Assembly (NCBI GenBank): GCA_949825065.1
Contig: OX463856.1
Location: 20,084,632-20,148,631 of the forward strand
Direction: 5' to 3'
Length of the DNA stretch: 64,000 nucleotides
DNA from: Odontocerum albicorne
Taxonomy: Eukaryota; Arthropoda; Insecta; Trichoptera; Odontoceridae
The translations under genes were made by a program, and so were the position numbers. Below are positions 11,697 to 23,046 of the stretch, piece after piece. How positions within the stretch are numbered: position 1 is the first letter of the stretch; every line of letters starts with the position of its first letter. The notes under the pieces were generated by a model that saw nothing but the letters and a program-made list of their open reading frames with translations, was not told where the DNA came from and did not search any database.

Positions 11697-12916
11697 TGTG
11701 AGGACTATATTTGATAAATTGCATAGTTCACGTCCTCGATATTGTAAATTCTCGATATGTCATGTTTTATAAACCGCGTGGCCAGACAGATGACTCACAT
11801 GTTGTTTTTCTGAAATAAGGGAGATAAAATATTCTTAGAATACTATCGGTAAGATTAGGTCAATAAAAATCTCCTAGGTGGTCACCCTCGGGCTCCGAAC
11901 CCTGTCCCAAATTCTTTGTAATACGAAGTTATTGTTTTGAAAATATAAAAGCAAAATATCTTAAAATCCAAACGGTTCAGGGTTGAGTAATAAAATATCC
12001 TCGTCCCATTGTCCCGAATTGTAAAGAATACCATTGTCATTGTTTTTTTTTTAAATAGATGGATGCGATATTTCAAACTACTAAAAGGGTTCGATAATAA
12101 AATCTACTTTGTCTCGAAACACCGCTTGCTGTCTGAGACAGCCAGGTACATTTCCTGGAAACATCTTTCAATGACGACATGGTAAAGTACATTTTTTTTT
12201 CACGTTCAGTCATAATTGGCGCCACTCGTATTTTTAAGGGAGATGGAAATATTTCTCCTCTCTCTCTCGCGATTTTCTTTAAAAGGGGGAGCATGAGCTC
12301 CCCAGCCCTCTTCTGATTCGGGACGCTGTGGTGTACGGATCTGCTTCACGCTGCTCACACGGAATACTACCTACGCTGTAAATCAGGCTGATAGCTGCCA
12401 GACTTATTCGCTGATTTTCTCTGCCGTATCACAGACGCTTCAAGACGACATCTTCAATTTTGGGTGAATATTATTTCCTTGTATTTAATGCTGGATTTCG
12501 TGACAGGACCTTATGCCCTGGCTTTCCTTAAATTCAAATTTGCTATTGTAAACCCCCTTGTTAGAATTCACAACACAATCTACGAGCCATTGATTCGGGA
12601 ACCGAACTTAAAACTTTTTTTTCTTGACATACGTTCAAGTTTTTTTTTTTAATTAATCCATTTATATAATAAACTTTTTTGTTTTTAAAATTATATCTCT
12701 TTTAATTGTGCCCCTTGTCCCGGTAAAAGAATTGAGAGAGAGTTACTCAGAGTACCAATAACCCAACGAACTTCTGAGATCAAAAGAGTACTTGCCTCTA
12801 TAGAAGCCGCTGACCTGAGGCGCGTCACACCTGGTAAGATTGTAATGTATTATAATTGATTTACGTATTTAAATGTGTACATTATATTATTCTAAAAAAT
12901 AAGAAAAGGTGTGACA
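11697..12916 (+). mobile_element. Solo LTR, family L1, copy 2
   Basis: This 1220-bp block runs from TGTGAGGACTATATTTG to AAGAAAAGGTGTGACA and is flanked by a perfect 4-bp duplication gttt (11693-11696 and 12917-12920). It is the reverse complement, with substantial divergence, of the block at 6645-7947: both share the end beside ttgataaattgcatagttca and the other end beside cgcgtcacacc/ggtgtgaca. A TATA-like tttaaaaggggg lies near 12280. The reading frames inside are LTR shadows. Confidence 0.8.
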
Positions 12917-12920
12917 GTTT

Positions 12921-13140
12921 TCTCACTTGTTAACTCAAGAAATGTTTTACTCGTACTTCACAAAGTACTGATACTAATTTTGATACGAAAGGTGGTTGAT
13001 TAGAACAAATGCTTTAAAGCAATAAATCTTCCAGATGACTCCAATTCAAGCGCATCTGATTTTTATTTAAATGTTATTTATTATTTTGAATGATTTTTTT
13101 TGGTTATGTGAAAGCAGATTGTGGTAGACGATTTCTTTTT
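12921..13140. other. No gene recognised
   Basis: AT-rich unique sequence with nothing recognisable. Confidence 0.4.
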
Positions 13141-13200
13141 GATCCTACAAAACACACAGCATGACCTTTTGATCCTACAAAACACACAGCATGACCTTTT
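13141..13200. repeat. Two tandem copies of a 30-bp unit
   Basis: gatcctacaaaacacacagc occurs at about 13141 and again 30 bp later, with no differences. Confidence 0.85.
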
Positions 13201-16200
13201 TTGGATGAAACCAGCCTTCGGGAGGATTAAACGTAGCTCACGTTGTTTTCCCCACAATTTCTTTCACTTAAAATGTTTGTTGACGATCCATTTTTTATCC
13301 CCTGTCCCCATTTAGTTTGAAAACTATTCGTTTTCGTTGCGTTTTTGTAACTATTGCTTACGGAAACTCGATCCATTCAGCCTTGTTTATCTTAAATCGT
13401 GTAGTATCCTAACATCGCAGTAATTCACGTAAACAAGCTCCTCTTAAATAGTTATGGTCGATGGCATTCAATATTTTCAGTACCTCAACAATCTTTTCTG
13501 TTATAAAATGCTGGTTGTTCTCGATAAATGCCTTGATTTGGTCGTCATCAGTGCTCTTCCAGCCTTTCAGAGTGGACGTGATTTTTGAGCGTTGTATCAC
13601 CGTTACGGATTTTTCAATTACATTTCGCACACATGATTGCTTACTACATTATTGTCATACACTGTTTGTACATTTTTTGATTTGTGTCACCGTTTTTTTG
13701 CAGCACTAAAAAAAGCATCACGTACTAAAAAAAACCACTTGTGTTGTTTCATCTTTAAAAACATACCAAAAAAACTGCTTAAGTAATTTGGGTAAACTGA
13801 TGAAAAATAGGCTAAACTATTTCTTTTCATAACAATATGCATCCAGCTCGTTTGAAATAAAGTTCGCAACGACAATTTTGTTTTTAAAACAGCTATCCGA
13901 CTAAAACAATCATATATTTATACGAAACTATTATAATACAATAAATAATATTATAAAACATGAAATAACCGATTCTCGAATATTCTCGTGTGCATTTTCT
14001 CGAGAATGAACAGAAAAATCGTAGTTTTCAAGTTTCAGCGTTACAAGTTATTTCTAACGAAGGAAAAAATATTTAAAGGAGTTAGAGATTCAGTGGAACA
14101 GCTACATGCAAAATTTTACTACGACTGAACATCTCACTAACTTGTTTTGCAGAGTGCAAATTTGTCATAAAAACTTCGTAAAAACCAATTTCAAAAATGT
14201 AAACTAGGAAAAATAAAAGTTTTAAACCACACCCAGTCTGTTGAAAGCTTTAAACTTGGTTTATAACCTTTTTGCAAGTATTTGCGCGTTCAATTTTCAT
14301 ATTTGTATTCTTCTCTGTAGCATCTTCATGTCCCATATAGTTGAAGTGTGTTTATTTTTTTATGGTGCTTTGAGTTATGAATAAAAATATCGTAATTTTT
14401 CATAGCTGGCATAATGGCTGGAAAGTAAGAGCTAAGCCGAGTATGACATACGAGGAGTCTTTGTCTTATTTAGGGTTTTTTTTCTTGGTCCCAAGATTCT
14501 TTTTAAGTTTTCACGTAGGTGTGTTTGAAATGGTTTAGATAAATGTTTCATTCTTTTTTTACATTTAACACGTTTAAACCCAGTCAAATTAAAGACAACT
14601 TTTCCCATGCGCACTTAGCTTGTTTTTTTATTAAATTTAGATTTTTGTGAAGAGTTTACTAAAATTGCCATATCTTAGCAATTCTTTTACCCAGCAATAG
14701 AAACAAAATTGATCATCAGTTTTTGGTTGATTGGAATAAAATACTATTCGGTGTTAAAAACAAATTTAATAAAAAAATTATTTTCTTCAGCATTCTTCTT
14801 CTTCTTCAGTGTACATTTTTTTAGTTGTTTTTTAATCCCTTTAGAAGAGTATGCTTTCTCAACGACACTGTATAAATCTATATTTTATTATTTTTACTAT
14901 GTTGAAGTTTTTTTGTGTTTATCGATATGCAGGGGAAAAATGTTAACTATTCCTCAACAATTGTTATGAATCTGGTGAAATCTTGTCTGGTTAATGACCA
15001 GGTTATTGATATGAGTCGTCATTAGTATAATGTCTATTAGAAAGAATCACAGTAAAAAATACCTTTGGAATAGATAACGATAACTTGATATCTTGGAGTC
15101 TGGCAAAACAACATTTTTATCAAAGAGTTTTTTTTTTCAAAGATGCAATCAATTTCTAACGTTTAAGGCCAAGTTCACCTTGTCTAGCGTGAAACAAATT
15201 CTCTCTTTTTGTTAAGCAAAAAACAGAAGGCTAAATTTCAATTTGTTTTTTTTTTGTTAAAAAAAACACGAAGACAAACATGAAGGATCAGTTGAACAAA
15301 TAGAAAACAAATAAAAACCCTTTTTCTCACATTTTTTTTAGTCTCGCCGTTTTTCGTGAAAATACAAATAAAAACTGAAAAAAAATGATGGATGATTTGT
15401 GTTGCTGCGTAATAATACATTTCGTATATTTCGAAAACATTGAATTATGATTTTGGGTTTTTTGATAAACATATATTTTGTTTTGCAATTTCTTGATGGT
15501 AATATTATATTAACAGTTTCAAACAAAAACTAAAAAGAAGAAATATATTTTTTTCCTATTTATTGAAATATGATTTGATGATAACGATATAACATATAAT
15601 ATGTTATAAAACAAAAACTGACAAGCAATTTTGTCGCCTCTTATCGCGCCCAAAATTTTCAGCTTCTTTCCGAAAATTATATATGAGAATGAAAAGTGGA
15701 CCGGGAAAAATGCTGAAAATAATCTTAAATTATATGCTAATACTGTCTTATTGTTTATTTTATTTATTTGGCATTTCATTGCACAAAATTACAATCGGTG
15801 ATTTTGTTGCGATACGGCAATATCTTCCAATTAGACAGCAGTTTTATTTGTTGTGTAAAAAAGCGGTTGAGAGATTTCAAAGTTTTAAACTAACAGAAAA
15901 TCACGAGAATGAATGTGAAACAGTGAAGATAAATGGAATCATTTTGAAGAAGCTTTTTGAAGCATGCCAATGAGATGAATTATTACCCTTAGAAAATAAC
16001 CGAAAATGTATGATTTAAATGTAAAATTGTATTACACCACGGTTGTATTTATAACAACCTGGCGGATTTACTGTAAAGTGGCCATTTTTAACGAAAGACT
16101 ATCTTTCAATCCAACGGTTATAACTTAAAAATAAAAGGACACTGTACAAACATACCTTTTAGGGCACCATTGAGAATAAAACCTGAAACACATGAAAAAC

Positions 16201-17399
16201 AAGCGTTTCACTCATTTATCGATAAAAGAAAAATGATATATAAATGGATATGACAGAATCTAACGTTTGAGTGAAAGAGGAGAACTTAGACACAGGTGAT
16301 ATATGAGACGTCACTTACTTTATTTTCTCATATTTTCACGTTCTTGTATGGCGTAGTAAAGCGGAATAAATTCTATAAAAGACGATTTTAGAATTAACAG
16401 TCATATTGAGTTACAAAACACTTCCATTGTATACATGTAAGGGATATATTAAGTGAAAGCCGGATTGAAATCTGTTTTAAAAAACGGGAGTTAAACCCGC
16501 ACTCCCCTGGTTGGAAGATTGATTTCTTATTAGGATACAGTATTAGGTAACAGAGGTCGTCTTGAATTAACAAGAACCAAATTGAAAGTTATACTTGTAA
16601 TGTAACCGGTCAAAAATGACGACAGTAAATTATTTTATTTTCAGCACGACGCTCTTTTTTATATGCTGCTTCATGTTGTAGTCTTGTTACTAATTCTCTC
16701 AAGTTCTACTTGTTCGATATGACTGACGCGATCGTCTTTTCTTTCAGGTATTTGCAGCTCTTTTCGCAGTCATATTATTATTTTGATCCGTATTTATAAG
16801 TATGTAATACGAAAAAAAAAATTCTTACAAAAACCATAAAAAACGGATATTTTCAGGTTATTTTTTAATAAAATGATTCCCAGTTTCATTCGAAATTTTT
16901 AGTTTCATTCCGTTTCTAGATTAAAATGTTGATTGATGTAGAATTTGAATGACACGAAACTCAGAATAGAGGATATATATTTATGTATAACGGAAAATTT
17001 CATATAAATTATTAACGACATTTATTTTATTAATATAATGATAGTGGAAGTGATTCGTGAATCTAATAATTTACTTTTATTACTATGAATCCTAACGGAA
17101 TCAAGCACCCTCATTCATAATAAGCAGCTTTCTCGTTTTTATATTTATATTTTTTTGTTCAAAAGTAAAGTCATATCTTCCTTATTTATTAATTATTTAT
17201 CATTTTTATTTTATATCGCTTAATCATATCAAGAAGGGGTTGTGAAATAATAAAATAATATTCGAAAAATAATAATGCTCTATGACATTAACTAAGTACT
17301 CACTTTTATTAATTAATTAACAAATTATTAATGTTACACACAGATGTAATACTAACTAATTTTATATTGTTTGGTTTATATCAAGCACACATTTTCAGA
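13201..17399. other. Long AT-rich stretch, no gene recognised
   Basis: No feature could be supported here. Two open frames stand out slightly from the background: 73 codons on the minus strand (13630-13409, polar, lysine- and isoleucine-rich) and 96 codons on the plus strand (15683-15973, with a hydrophobic segment at residues 13-30). Neither matches a family I know. Both lack supporting context and may be chance frames in AT-rich DNA. Confidence 0.4.
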
Positions 17400-17830
17400 A
17401 CTCGATTAAAAATATCTCTCTATTTCTCTCGGTAAATTCTTGATCTGGTCGGTACAACGCCAAGCAGCTTGGTCTTTTGGTTTTCTTCCAAATGATAGTC
17501 TTTTTGTGTCCAGCATGATAGTCTTTTCGAGACTTGTATCATCGTGACTCGCTATGTGTACGAAAAAAAAACGCATTACCCTTTGTTGAAAGATTGTCGA
17601 GAGATGATCGTTTTTATGAAGTTTCCGTTATATGAACTCCTTTGTTCTTCTTTACGCCCAAGATATTCGCAGCATTCATCTCAAACACCACAACTCGAAC
17701 ACATCAGTCTTTCTTGTATCAAAATACTTTACTATCCACGTTATTGCACCGTATATAAATTTGGTGAACTCCAATGCTACGGCAAGTGTCATTGTTATCT
17801 TTCTGGAATTCCATGGTTGTTAAAATATTT
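17400..17830 (-). pseudogene. Decayed LINE reverse transcriptase tail
   Basis: The minus strand reads a block like YGAITWIVKYFDTRKTDVFELWC followed by an MLRISWA-like motif. In related LINE proteins this is the YGSETWTL..FELWCYRRMLRISW region near the end of ORF2. A degraded segment then follows that resembles the GRKPKDQ..W..DQI block. Frameshifts and stops break it up. It appears to be the same broad LINE type as the relic at 2.3-3.1 kb. The 125-codon plus-strand frame over it (17544-17921) is a shadow. Confidence 0.55.
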
Positions 17831-18426
17831 AAACAAATATACATTTATCATCATCTTCAATAATTGGAGCATATGTGAGTATAAAAAAACAACTATAAAG
17901 TTTTGTTTTCATATAACATAATACTTTGAGATTTATTCTTCAACGGTGAACACTTTATTCCACCAAAATGTTAGTGTAATCAAATGGTATTAGATTTTAT
18001 AATATCAGCATTAAGTTTTCCTCACTGAATAAACTCACTTGCCTCGCAAATCCATATTTTACGTTCACAGCTTGCAAAATTTCAAAGGGAATTCCCATAT
18101 CTATGGAAATAGATGTTACATAAGAGCTCCGATGTTCGTCTATCGAATAATTCCCTCCAAAATGGAGTTGCATAAGGTTTATTCGTAAATGAAATAAACG
18201 TTCTCGTGTGTTCAAGTCTAAGTGCTGCACATGTGAAAATGAATTTAGTTTTAATTATAATGTATAAATTTATTCGTATGACACTCTTCAATAAATTCAA
18301 ATATATCACATAGTTTAATTGTGAACTTGGGCTGATTCACAAGGGAAAAAAATATTTTGATCGAGTTGAGAAGATTGGTTAGCACTTGACCATTTTCTAA
18401 AATAAATATACAACTACAAAAGACGA
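17831..18426. other. No gene recognised
   Basis: AT-rich. The short minus-strand frames (18230-17997, 18309-18082) match nothing known to me. Confidence 0.4.
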
Positions 18427-18645
18427 CCTCCATGGTCTAGTTAATAAGACGCTTGTCTCCCAGTCCTGATGTTGTGAGTTCAAATCCCACAGTCAAAACT
18501 AGAACAAAGATTTTGTTAAAAAAGGGTTACAGCTTTGTTTTCACTTAAGGCCTCTTTAACATTTTTCTGGTTGGTTGGAAGAGATTGCCACATGCGAATA
18601 AGCCCACCAGGATATACTGTATACAACTAAAGTTTTGATTGAACT
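18427..18645 (+). mobile_element. tRNA-derived SINE (family SA)
   Basis: The head (18427-18495) is tRNA-like, with an A-box-like tggtctagttaataag and a B-box-like agttcaaatcc, followed by a non-tRNA body. The tail at about 18560-18620 (ctggttggttggaagagattgccac) closely matches the 3' tail of the LINE on the minus strand at 9630-9690 (ctggttggtaagaagagattgccac). A shared tail is how SINEs borrow a partner LINE's retrotransposition machinery. A second head is at 20289 and a second tail at 21229. It is not a working tRNA gene: the cloverleaf arms do not pair. Confidence 0.65.
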
Positions 18646-19220
18646 CCCTTACGTGAATGTTTATTAAAATTTGTATGCTTGTCTTTCATGGTGGAAAATA
18701 TAAGAAAAATTAACCAAACAGAAATAATTTGGGATAAAATGCATTCGTTGGATTTCTAAGATACCGAGTCATTGGTACAATGTTGGAAATATCAAAGTTG
18801 GAGTGTTGCTCGTTGCTAATTGCTATAAGTTTCTAATCACTATCAATCCGGATGTTGACGTTAATCCCGTTTATAGATCGGGGCGACTGACATCGGGGAA
18901 CGGGATTAACTTCTGCAGACCACCTTCAATTTTTATCCTAATATTGATGTATTCGTTTATATTAATACTCTCATCTTTAAATACATCTGTTGTATTTATT
19001 ACTTCAAAAGAATAATCTTCGTATCTTAAACACAATAAATTGACAACATACTCGTATTTGACTAAAAGTAACACAAGTTAAAACAAAAAATATATCTCCA
19101 AGAAAAGAAAGTTAAGGATGGAAATTGTACAGCAGTGGATGTAAGGAATATTTTAAGATGTATAATATTTCTATGAACACAATGGAGGTTCAAATACACT
19201 GTAATTTGTTTGGCCAAACA
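18646..19220. other. No gene; 12-bp perfect inverted repeat at 18860/18899
   Basis: Unique AT-rich sequence. gttaatcccgtt (18860-18871) and its exact complement (18899-18910) flank 27 bases of GC-richer DNA. I cannot assign a role. Confidence 0.4.
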
Positions 19221-19224
19221 CTGT

Positions 19225-19390
19225 TAATTCCACTTTATACTCGTATAATGTATAACGGTACACAAACAAGCAGAATAAACACAGACAAGTCATCTGTTGT
19301 CATTTTTGTGCTCCCCTGATGAAGAGGTGAACACCGTGAAATCGGTAGGGTTAAGCCGTTGTATAAAGTGGAATAATTATTTCTAAGCAA
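19225..19390 (+). repeat. Repeat with degraded hammerhead-like core (Penelope-like end?)
   Basis: CTGATGA at 19316-19322 is followed by agaggtgaacacc, which could fold as a short stem, then GAAA at 19338-19341. That is the order of the conserved hammerhead ribozyme core. Flanking arms ccactttatac (about 19230) and gtataaagtgg (about 19363) are complementary and would enclose it. Penelope-like retroelements carry such motifs in their terminal repeats. The stem II 3' strand is mutated here, so cleavage is doubtful. A related downstream piece recurs at about 22468-22530. Confidence 0.35.
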
Positions 19391-19394
19391 ATTA

Positions 19395-19879
19395 AGCCCT
19401 CGATCGTTCGGACGTCGATTTCACGGACTTCGGATTTAACGGACAAAAATTCTGATCTGTATGTAATATATGAAAATTAATATTCTGTTCATTTAACCGC
19501 TCCTAAACAATTATCGGCGCATGTTATTTTTAAAAACATTGTCAATTTATTTTTTTAAACATAATTATAGAGTATTTTCGAAAAAAAATGTGTGTTCATC
19601 AATTTCGATTCAGGTCGCACAGTTGTTAATTACAGTCTCTACATATAAAAACAATTTTTTTTTACACATTGAAAACTTTTCTGTGAATGAAAGTTTTATT
19701 TCATACATACTTAATTTTAATCACACAAACGTATCTACGTAAGTAAAAACAACTAAACTAACTAATATGTAAAAAAAATTAACATACGTATTCGGAAAAC
19801 CTACTTATAATATAACGGACCTTTGGCTTTAACGGACACCTCGTCTCCCGGATTAGTCCGTTATATGTAAGTTTTACTG
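19395..19879. mobile_element. Probable pogo/Tigger-like MITE
   Basis: The right end, complemented, reads CAGTAAAACTTACATATAACGG with TA outside it (19880-19881). The left end begins near agccctcgatcgttcgg with TA at 19393-19394. The repeated aacggac..cggacttcgga blocks inside are typical of TA-targeting pogo/Tigger-type elements. The left terminus has decayed, so the terminal repeats are only partly matched. The small frame at 19521-19742 is not a gene. Confidence 0.45.
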
Positions 19880-19881
19880 TA

Positions 19882-20288
19882 TATCACAAACTTTCTTAAA
19901 ACCTGGTCTAAAAATGTCATTGTATGGAATATCGGTTCTGAGTACTGCACTAACATCCTCAAAACCAAGAAAAAAAAAGAAATATTGCGTTTGAAATATT
20001 GATTCTGAGTATATAAAACTTACATACTCAGACTTCAGAAAATCAACAAAGCGATAACACATTTTTTTGAAGTGTACTTATTTAATAACATCATACTTTA
20101 CTTTCAATAAATAATAACGTAATCCTATGTATCGATTATTTTATATCACATGTATGATATAAAAAAAACGCAATTACTCGTATGTTGCCATTTCAGATGC
20201 GAAAACTTATGGGCAGTGAACTATCAACATACCATTTACATTCCTTTTAAAATTATTCAAAGCTAGACTAATCACTTAGTTGATAAAA
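19882..20288. other. No gene recognised
   Basis: AT-rich unique DNA with nothing supported. Confidence 0.4.
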
Positions 20289-20348
20289 CCCTCCGTCACC
20301 TAGTTGATAAGACGTTTATCTTCCAGTCCGGACGTAATGGGTTCGAAG
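20289..20348 (+). mobile_element. SINE SA head, truncated
   Basis: cctccgtcacctagttgata..agtccgg..gggttcgaa repeats the tRNA-like head of the SINE at 18427 (A-box and B-box present), then stops abruptly where the next SINE head begins. Confidence 0.6.
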
Positions 20349-20435
20349 TGCATGGTCGCGTGGTAACGCACTGGACTTTTTTCCATACGGAAGGTCGCCG
20401 GTTTGAGCCCCGCGTTTTACCTCCCCCCTCGAAAT
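20349..20435 (+). mobile_element. SINE SB head (second tRNA-derived family)
   Basis: gcatggtcgcgtggtaacgc gives an A-box and ggtttgagccc a B-box. The same unit recurs in the plus strand at 22674-22735 and in the minus strand at 22976-23046. It directly abuts the SA head, so this is either a nested insertion or a two-headed SINE. Confidence 0.55.
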
Positions 20436-20526
20436 AACACATAAATTTTTTTCCGTCAATCTTTCGGGGGTCTAAGGATACCTATGAATCATATCTATGT
20501 TCTTTCAAAAAAAGAAAATACATGCA

Positions 20527-20705
20527 GGTGTGGTCTGACTGTCTCACAATCGGATCCAGTATAGAGGTATGGCTGGTGAGTTTGAAGGTGTGCGACGGCT
20601 CACTCTCTTGAAAAGAAAAGGAAATAAGGAAAAATGGTGTGCCATCGGATCCAGTATAAAGTTGGTGAGTTTTTTGTTGTACGACGGTTCACTCTCATGA
20701 AAATT
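20527..20705. repeat. Two ~95-bp diverged tandem copies
   Basis: atcggatccagtata recurs at about 20549 and 20644. Each copy runs through ggtgagttt to a cgacgg(c/t)tcactctc(t/a)tgaaaa block and an A/G-rich tail. The 67-codon frame here is incidental. Confidence 0.65.
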
Positions 20706-21228
20706 AAAAAAAAGAAGGAAAAAAGAAAAGTTTACGACTCAGCTTCGCTAACCACCCGAATTGACGTTGGAATGGCCATGGAATTCTCGACTATATTTTT
20801 CAACCATATTTTCTCTCCCATCGATCGAGGAATGTAACAATTTGATAGTACTCGTAACATGTTTCGTTTGGTGGATATTTTTCATGAAATTGTCGAGTTT
20901 AGGAAGGATTTCTCTGACATTCTTGAATTGCATATCTTGACTGATAGACTGGCAATTACATTGATATTACATCTTAATAGGTTTTTTTTTAATTAAACTA
21001 ATTTACATGCTTTTCTTGATAGTATTTGATTGATTTTTTTTTCATTTCCGTGTTGCACTATTTAAAACTTCATGCACCGTATGTGTTCTGAATAGTTCTG
21101 AACTTTTGAAGATGTTAGTATTAAATATTTTGTTAAGTAAATATTGCTACGATTGATAAAGAAAAACTGTCTAAGATATTTTTAATAAACAAACTTAATA
21201 AATATAAGCAGTTCAAATCTGTTTTTTC
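20706..21228. other. No gene recognised
   Basis: AT-rich unique DNA without supported features. Confidence 0.4.
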
Positions 21229-21295
21229 CTCAAAACCTCTTTAACATCCTTCTGGTTGATTGTAAGAAAATGCTATGATGCAATAAACTCACGGT
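21229..21295 (+). mobile_element. SINE SA tail fragment
   Basis: cctctttaacatccttctgg followed by ttgattgtaagaaaatgc matches the body-tail junction of the SINE at about 18550-18600. Confidence 0.5.
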
Positions 21296-22467
21296 TAGTA
21301 TTTTTTTAATTATTTGGAGAAATATTTAAAAAACTCACGTTCATTTCTTTCTCACCCGATTTTTCTTTTGTCGTTTTTTATAGTTGTGAGAACAAAATAC
21401 CCTTATTCGCATAAATAAAAAGTATAAAATTGTTATAATTTTATTAATATTGTTTAGGTTTTGGTCAAGTGGTTTAGTTCAAAGTCAAGATTGTAATTCG
21501 CGACAACCACTGGAGTATCGTTGCGGCACCCTGAGGGTACTCACCCTGGTTGAAAACAGCATCTTTAGCATAACACTTGCATCTTATTGAATACAACCTG
21601 GCAAGTTTATTGTTTTATGGCAATCTAATCCAACCAGTAAGAAAAGTGTACGTGGAGGTCTTAAATGAAAAACAGTTTGGTAAACCTATTTACAAAAAAA
21701 ATGACAATCAACAGGAACCTAACCTTCAATCTAGGCAACGGTTGTCGTTTTTTTATGATTTATGCACTCGTCAAAATAAAAACGTTGAATATTGTGGGCT
21801 AATTTTTATGCTAATGAAACAATACAAAATGAGTGAAACACGGTCTGAAATAAAACTGGTTTGAAAATATGAGAAACTTGGAGAGCTAAACAAGCCAACA
21901 TGAGGTTACAGCGCCTGGTAAAATTGTCAAAAAAACTATGAGTCAGTTTTAGCAGCCGCTGTCTTCAGTTTGCGGCAAATACTCTTAGAAATACTTACGT
22001 ATGTACACACTTCTTAAACCACTCCACCCTTTTCTTAAGCCTTCACTGTTGGAACATTTTTTTTGCTTGACATGTAAGCACTCAAATAACCTTTTAGAAT
22101 ATTCAAAAGAAGATATAAAAAATCTGTTCGCTTGTCGTGTAACAATTTATTCGTTTCCAAGAAAAAAATAAATCCAATAAATAGAATATAAAGTAACATA
22201 TATTTTTCATGTCAAAATGTACGCTTAAGTGTCAGGAAAAATTTTACACGACAAATTTCAATATTTTTTTCGGTAATTCAGCCTACTAAGAGTACTTTTT
22301 TTAAAAAAAGTTAATTAAGTAGAAAAGGGTTTTCATTCACATTGTCCATTGCATGTGATCTAGTAACCTGAAAAGATTAATATGAAATTTTTGACGGAGT
22401 AGAAGAATTTTAAGCGCTACACGTCGATTCGTGAATAAAATATGACATATTATTTTTAGTTAAGGCA
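21296..22467. other. No recognised gene; one 95-codon frame of unknown nature
   Basis: The plus frame 21577-21864 encodes a polar peptide with an N-terminal hydrophobic patch and many K, N and Q residues. I recognise no family and see no splice or promoter evidence. Its amino-acid composition is not typical of random AT-rich frames, so an old transposon origin is possible. The rest is featureless. Confidence 0.3.
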
Positions 22468-22530
22468 TTAATACGCCAAGGTTATACCGTTATAAAAAGT
22501 GGAATAAATAGTGTTTGATAAAAATAAATT
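22468..22530 (+). repeat. Second copy of the putative Penelope-like terminal repeat piece
   Basis: aggttataccgttataaaaa and the following gtggaataaat align with the stretch at about 19350-19385. Only the part downstream of the hammerhead-like core is preserved. Confidence 0.35.
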
Positions 22531-22673
22531 ACAAAAATAAAATATAAAAGTTTCAAATTTCTCATGGTGTCATTTGTAAAAACAAAAATAATTGTAAAAA
22601 ACAATTTTTATTTTTGAGAAAGAAGTTTTCATATGGGCTTAATTTTATTGCAATTTTTAATGCTATATTTACT

Positions 22674-22735
22674 ATGAGGTGCATTACCGCGCAGTAACGC
22701 ACTGCACTTACTTGCAGAAGGTTATCTTCTTCTCT
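22674..22735 (+). mobile_element. SINE SB head fragment
   Basis: gtgcattaccgcgcagtaac and the next bases gcactgcactt..gcagaaggt match the SB head at 20349. The copy is truncated where the 37-bp tandem repeat starts. Confidence 0.45.
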
Positions 22736-22738
22736 TTT

Positions 22739-22924
22739 TTTCAAAGAATAGATATAATCAAAGTCATTGGTATGGTTTCAAAGAATAGATAAAATCAAAG
22801 TCATTGGTATGGTTTCAAAGAATAGATATAATTAAAGTCATTGGTATGGTTTCAAAGAATAGATATAATCAAAGTCATTGGTATGGTTTCAAAGAATATA
22901 TACAATATAATCAAAGTCATAACT
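22739..22924. repeat. 37-bp tandem repeat, five copies
   Basis: tttcaaagaatagatataat starts at 22739 and recurs every 37 bp (22776, 22813, 22850, 22887). Copies differ by single bases and the last carries a small insertion. The array lies between two SB SINE heads in opposite orientation. Confidence 0.9.
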
Positions 22925-22975
22925 TCGTACACTAAGCGTTAAAAAAATGTCTGTGCAATTTCAAGGGGAGTGGTA

Positions 22976-23046
22976 TTAAGCATGGAGTCCGAACCACTGA
23001 CCTTCCGCACGGAAGTTTAGTGCGTTACCTACCACACGGCTATGCA
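22976..23046 (-). mobile_element. SINE SB head, inverted copy
   Basis: The complement reads gcatagccgtgtggtaggta..acttccgtgcggaaggtcagtggttcggactcc, with A-box- and B-box-like elements matching the SB head at 20349. Confidence 0.6.

Noticed and set aside
18427..18495. tRNA gene
   Set aside because: A- and B-box-like elements are present but the cloverleaf arms do not pair, and a SINE body and LINE-like tail follow.
20349..20435. tRNA gene
   Set aside because: Same reasoning as for the SA head; it recurs as a dispersed SINE head at 22.67 and 23.0 kb.
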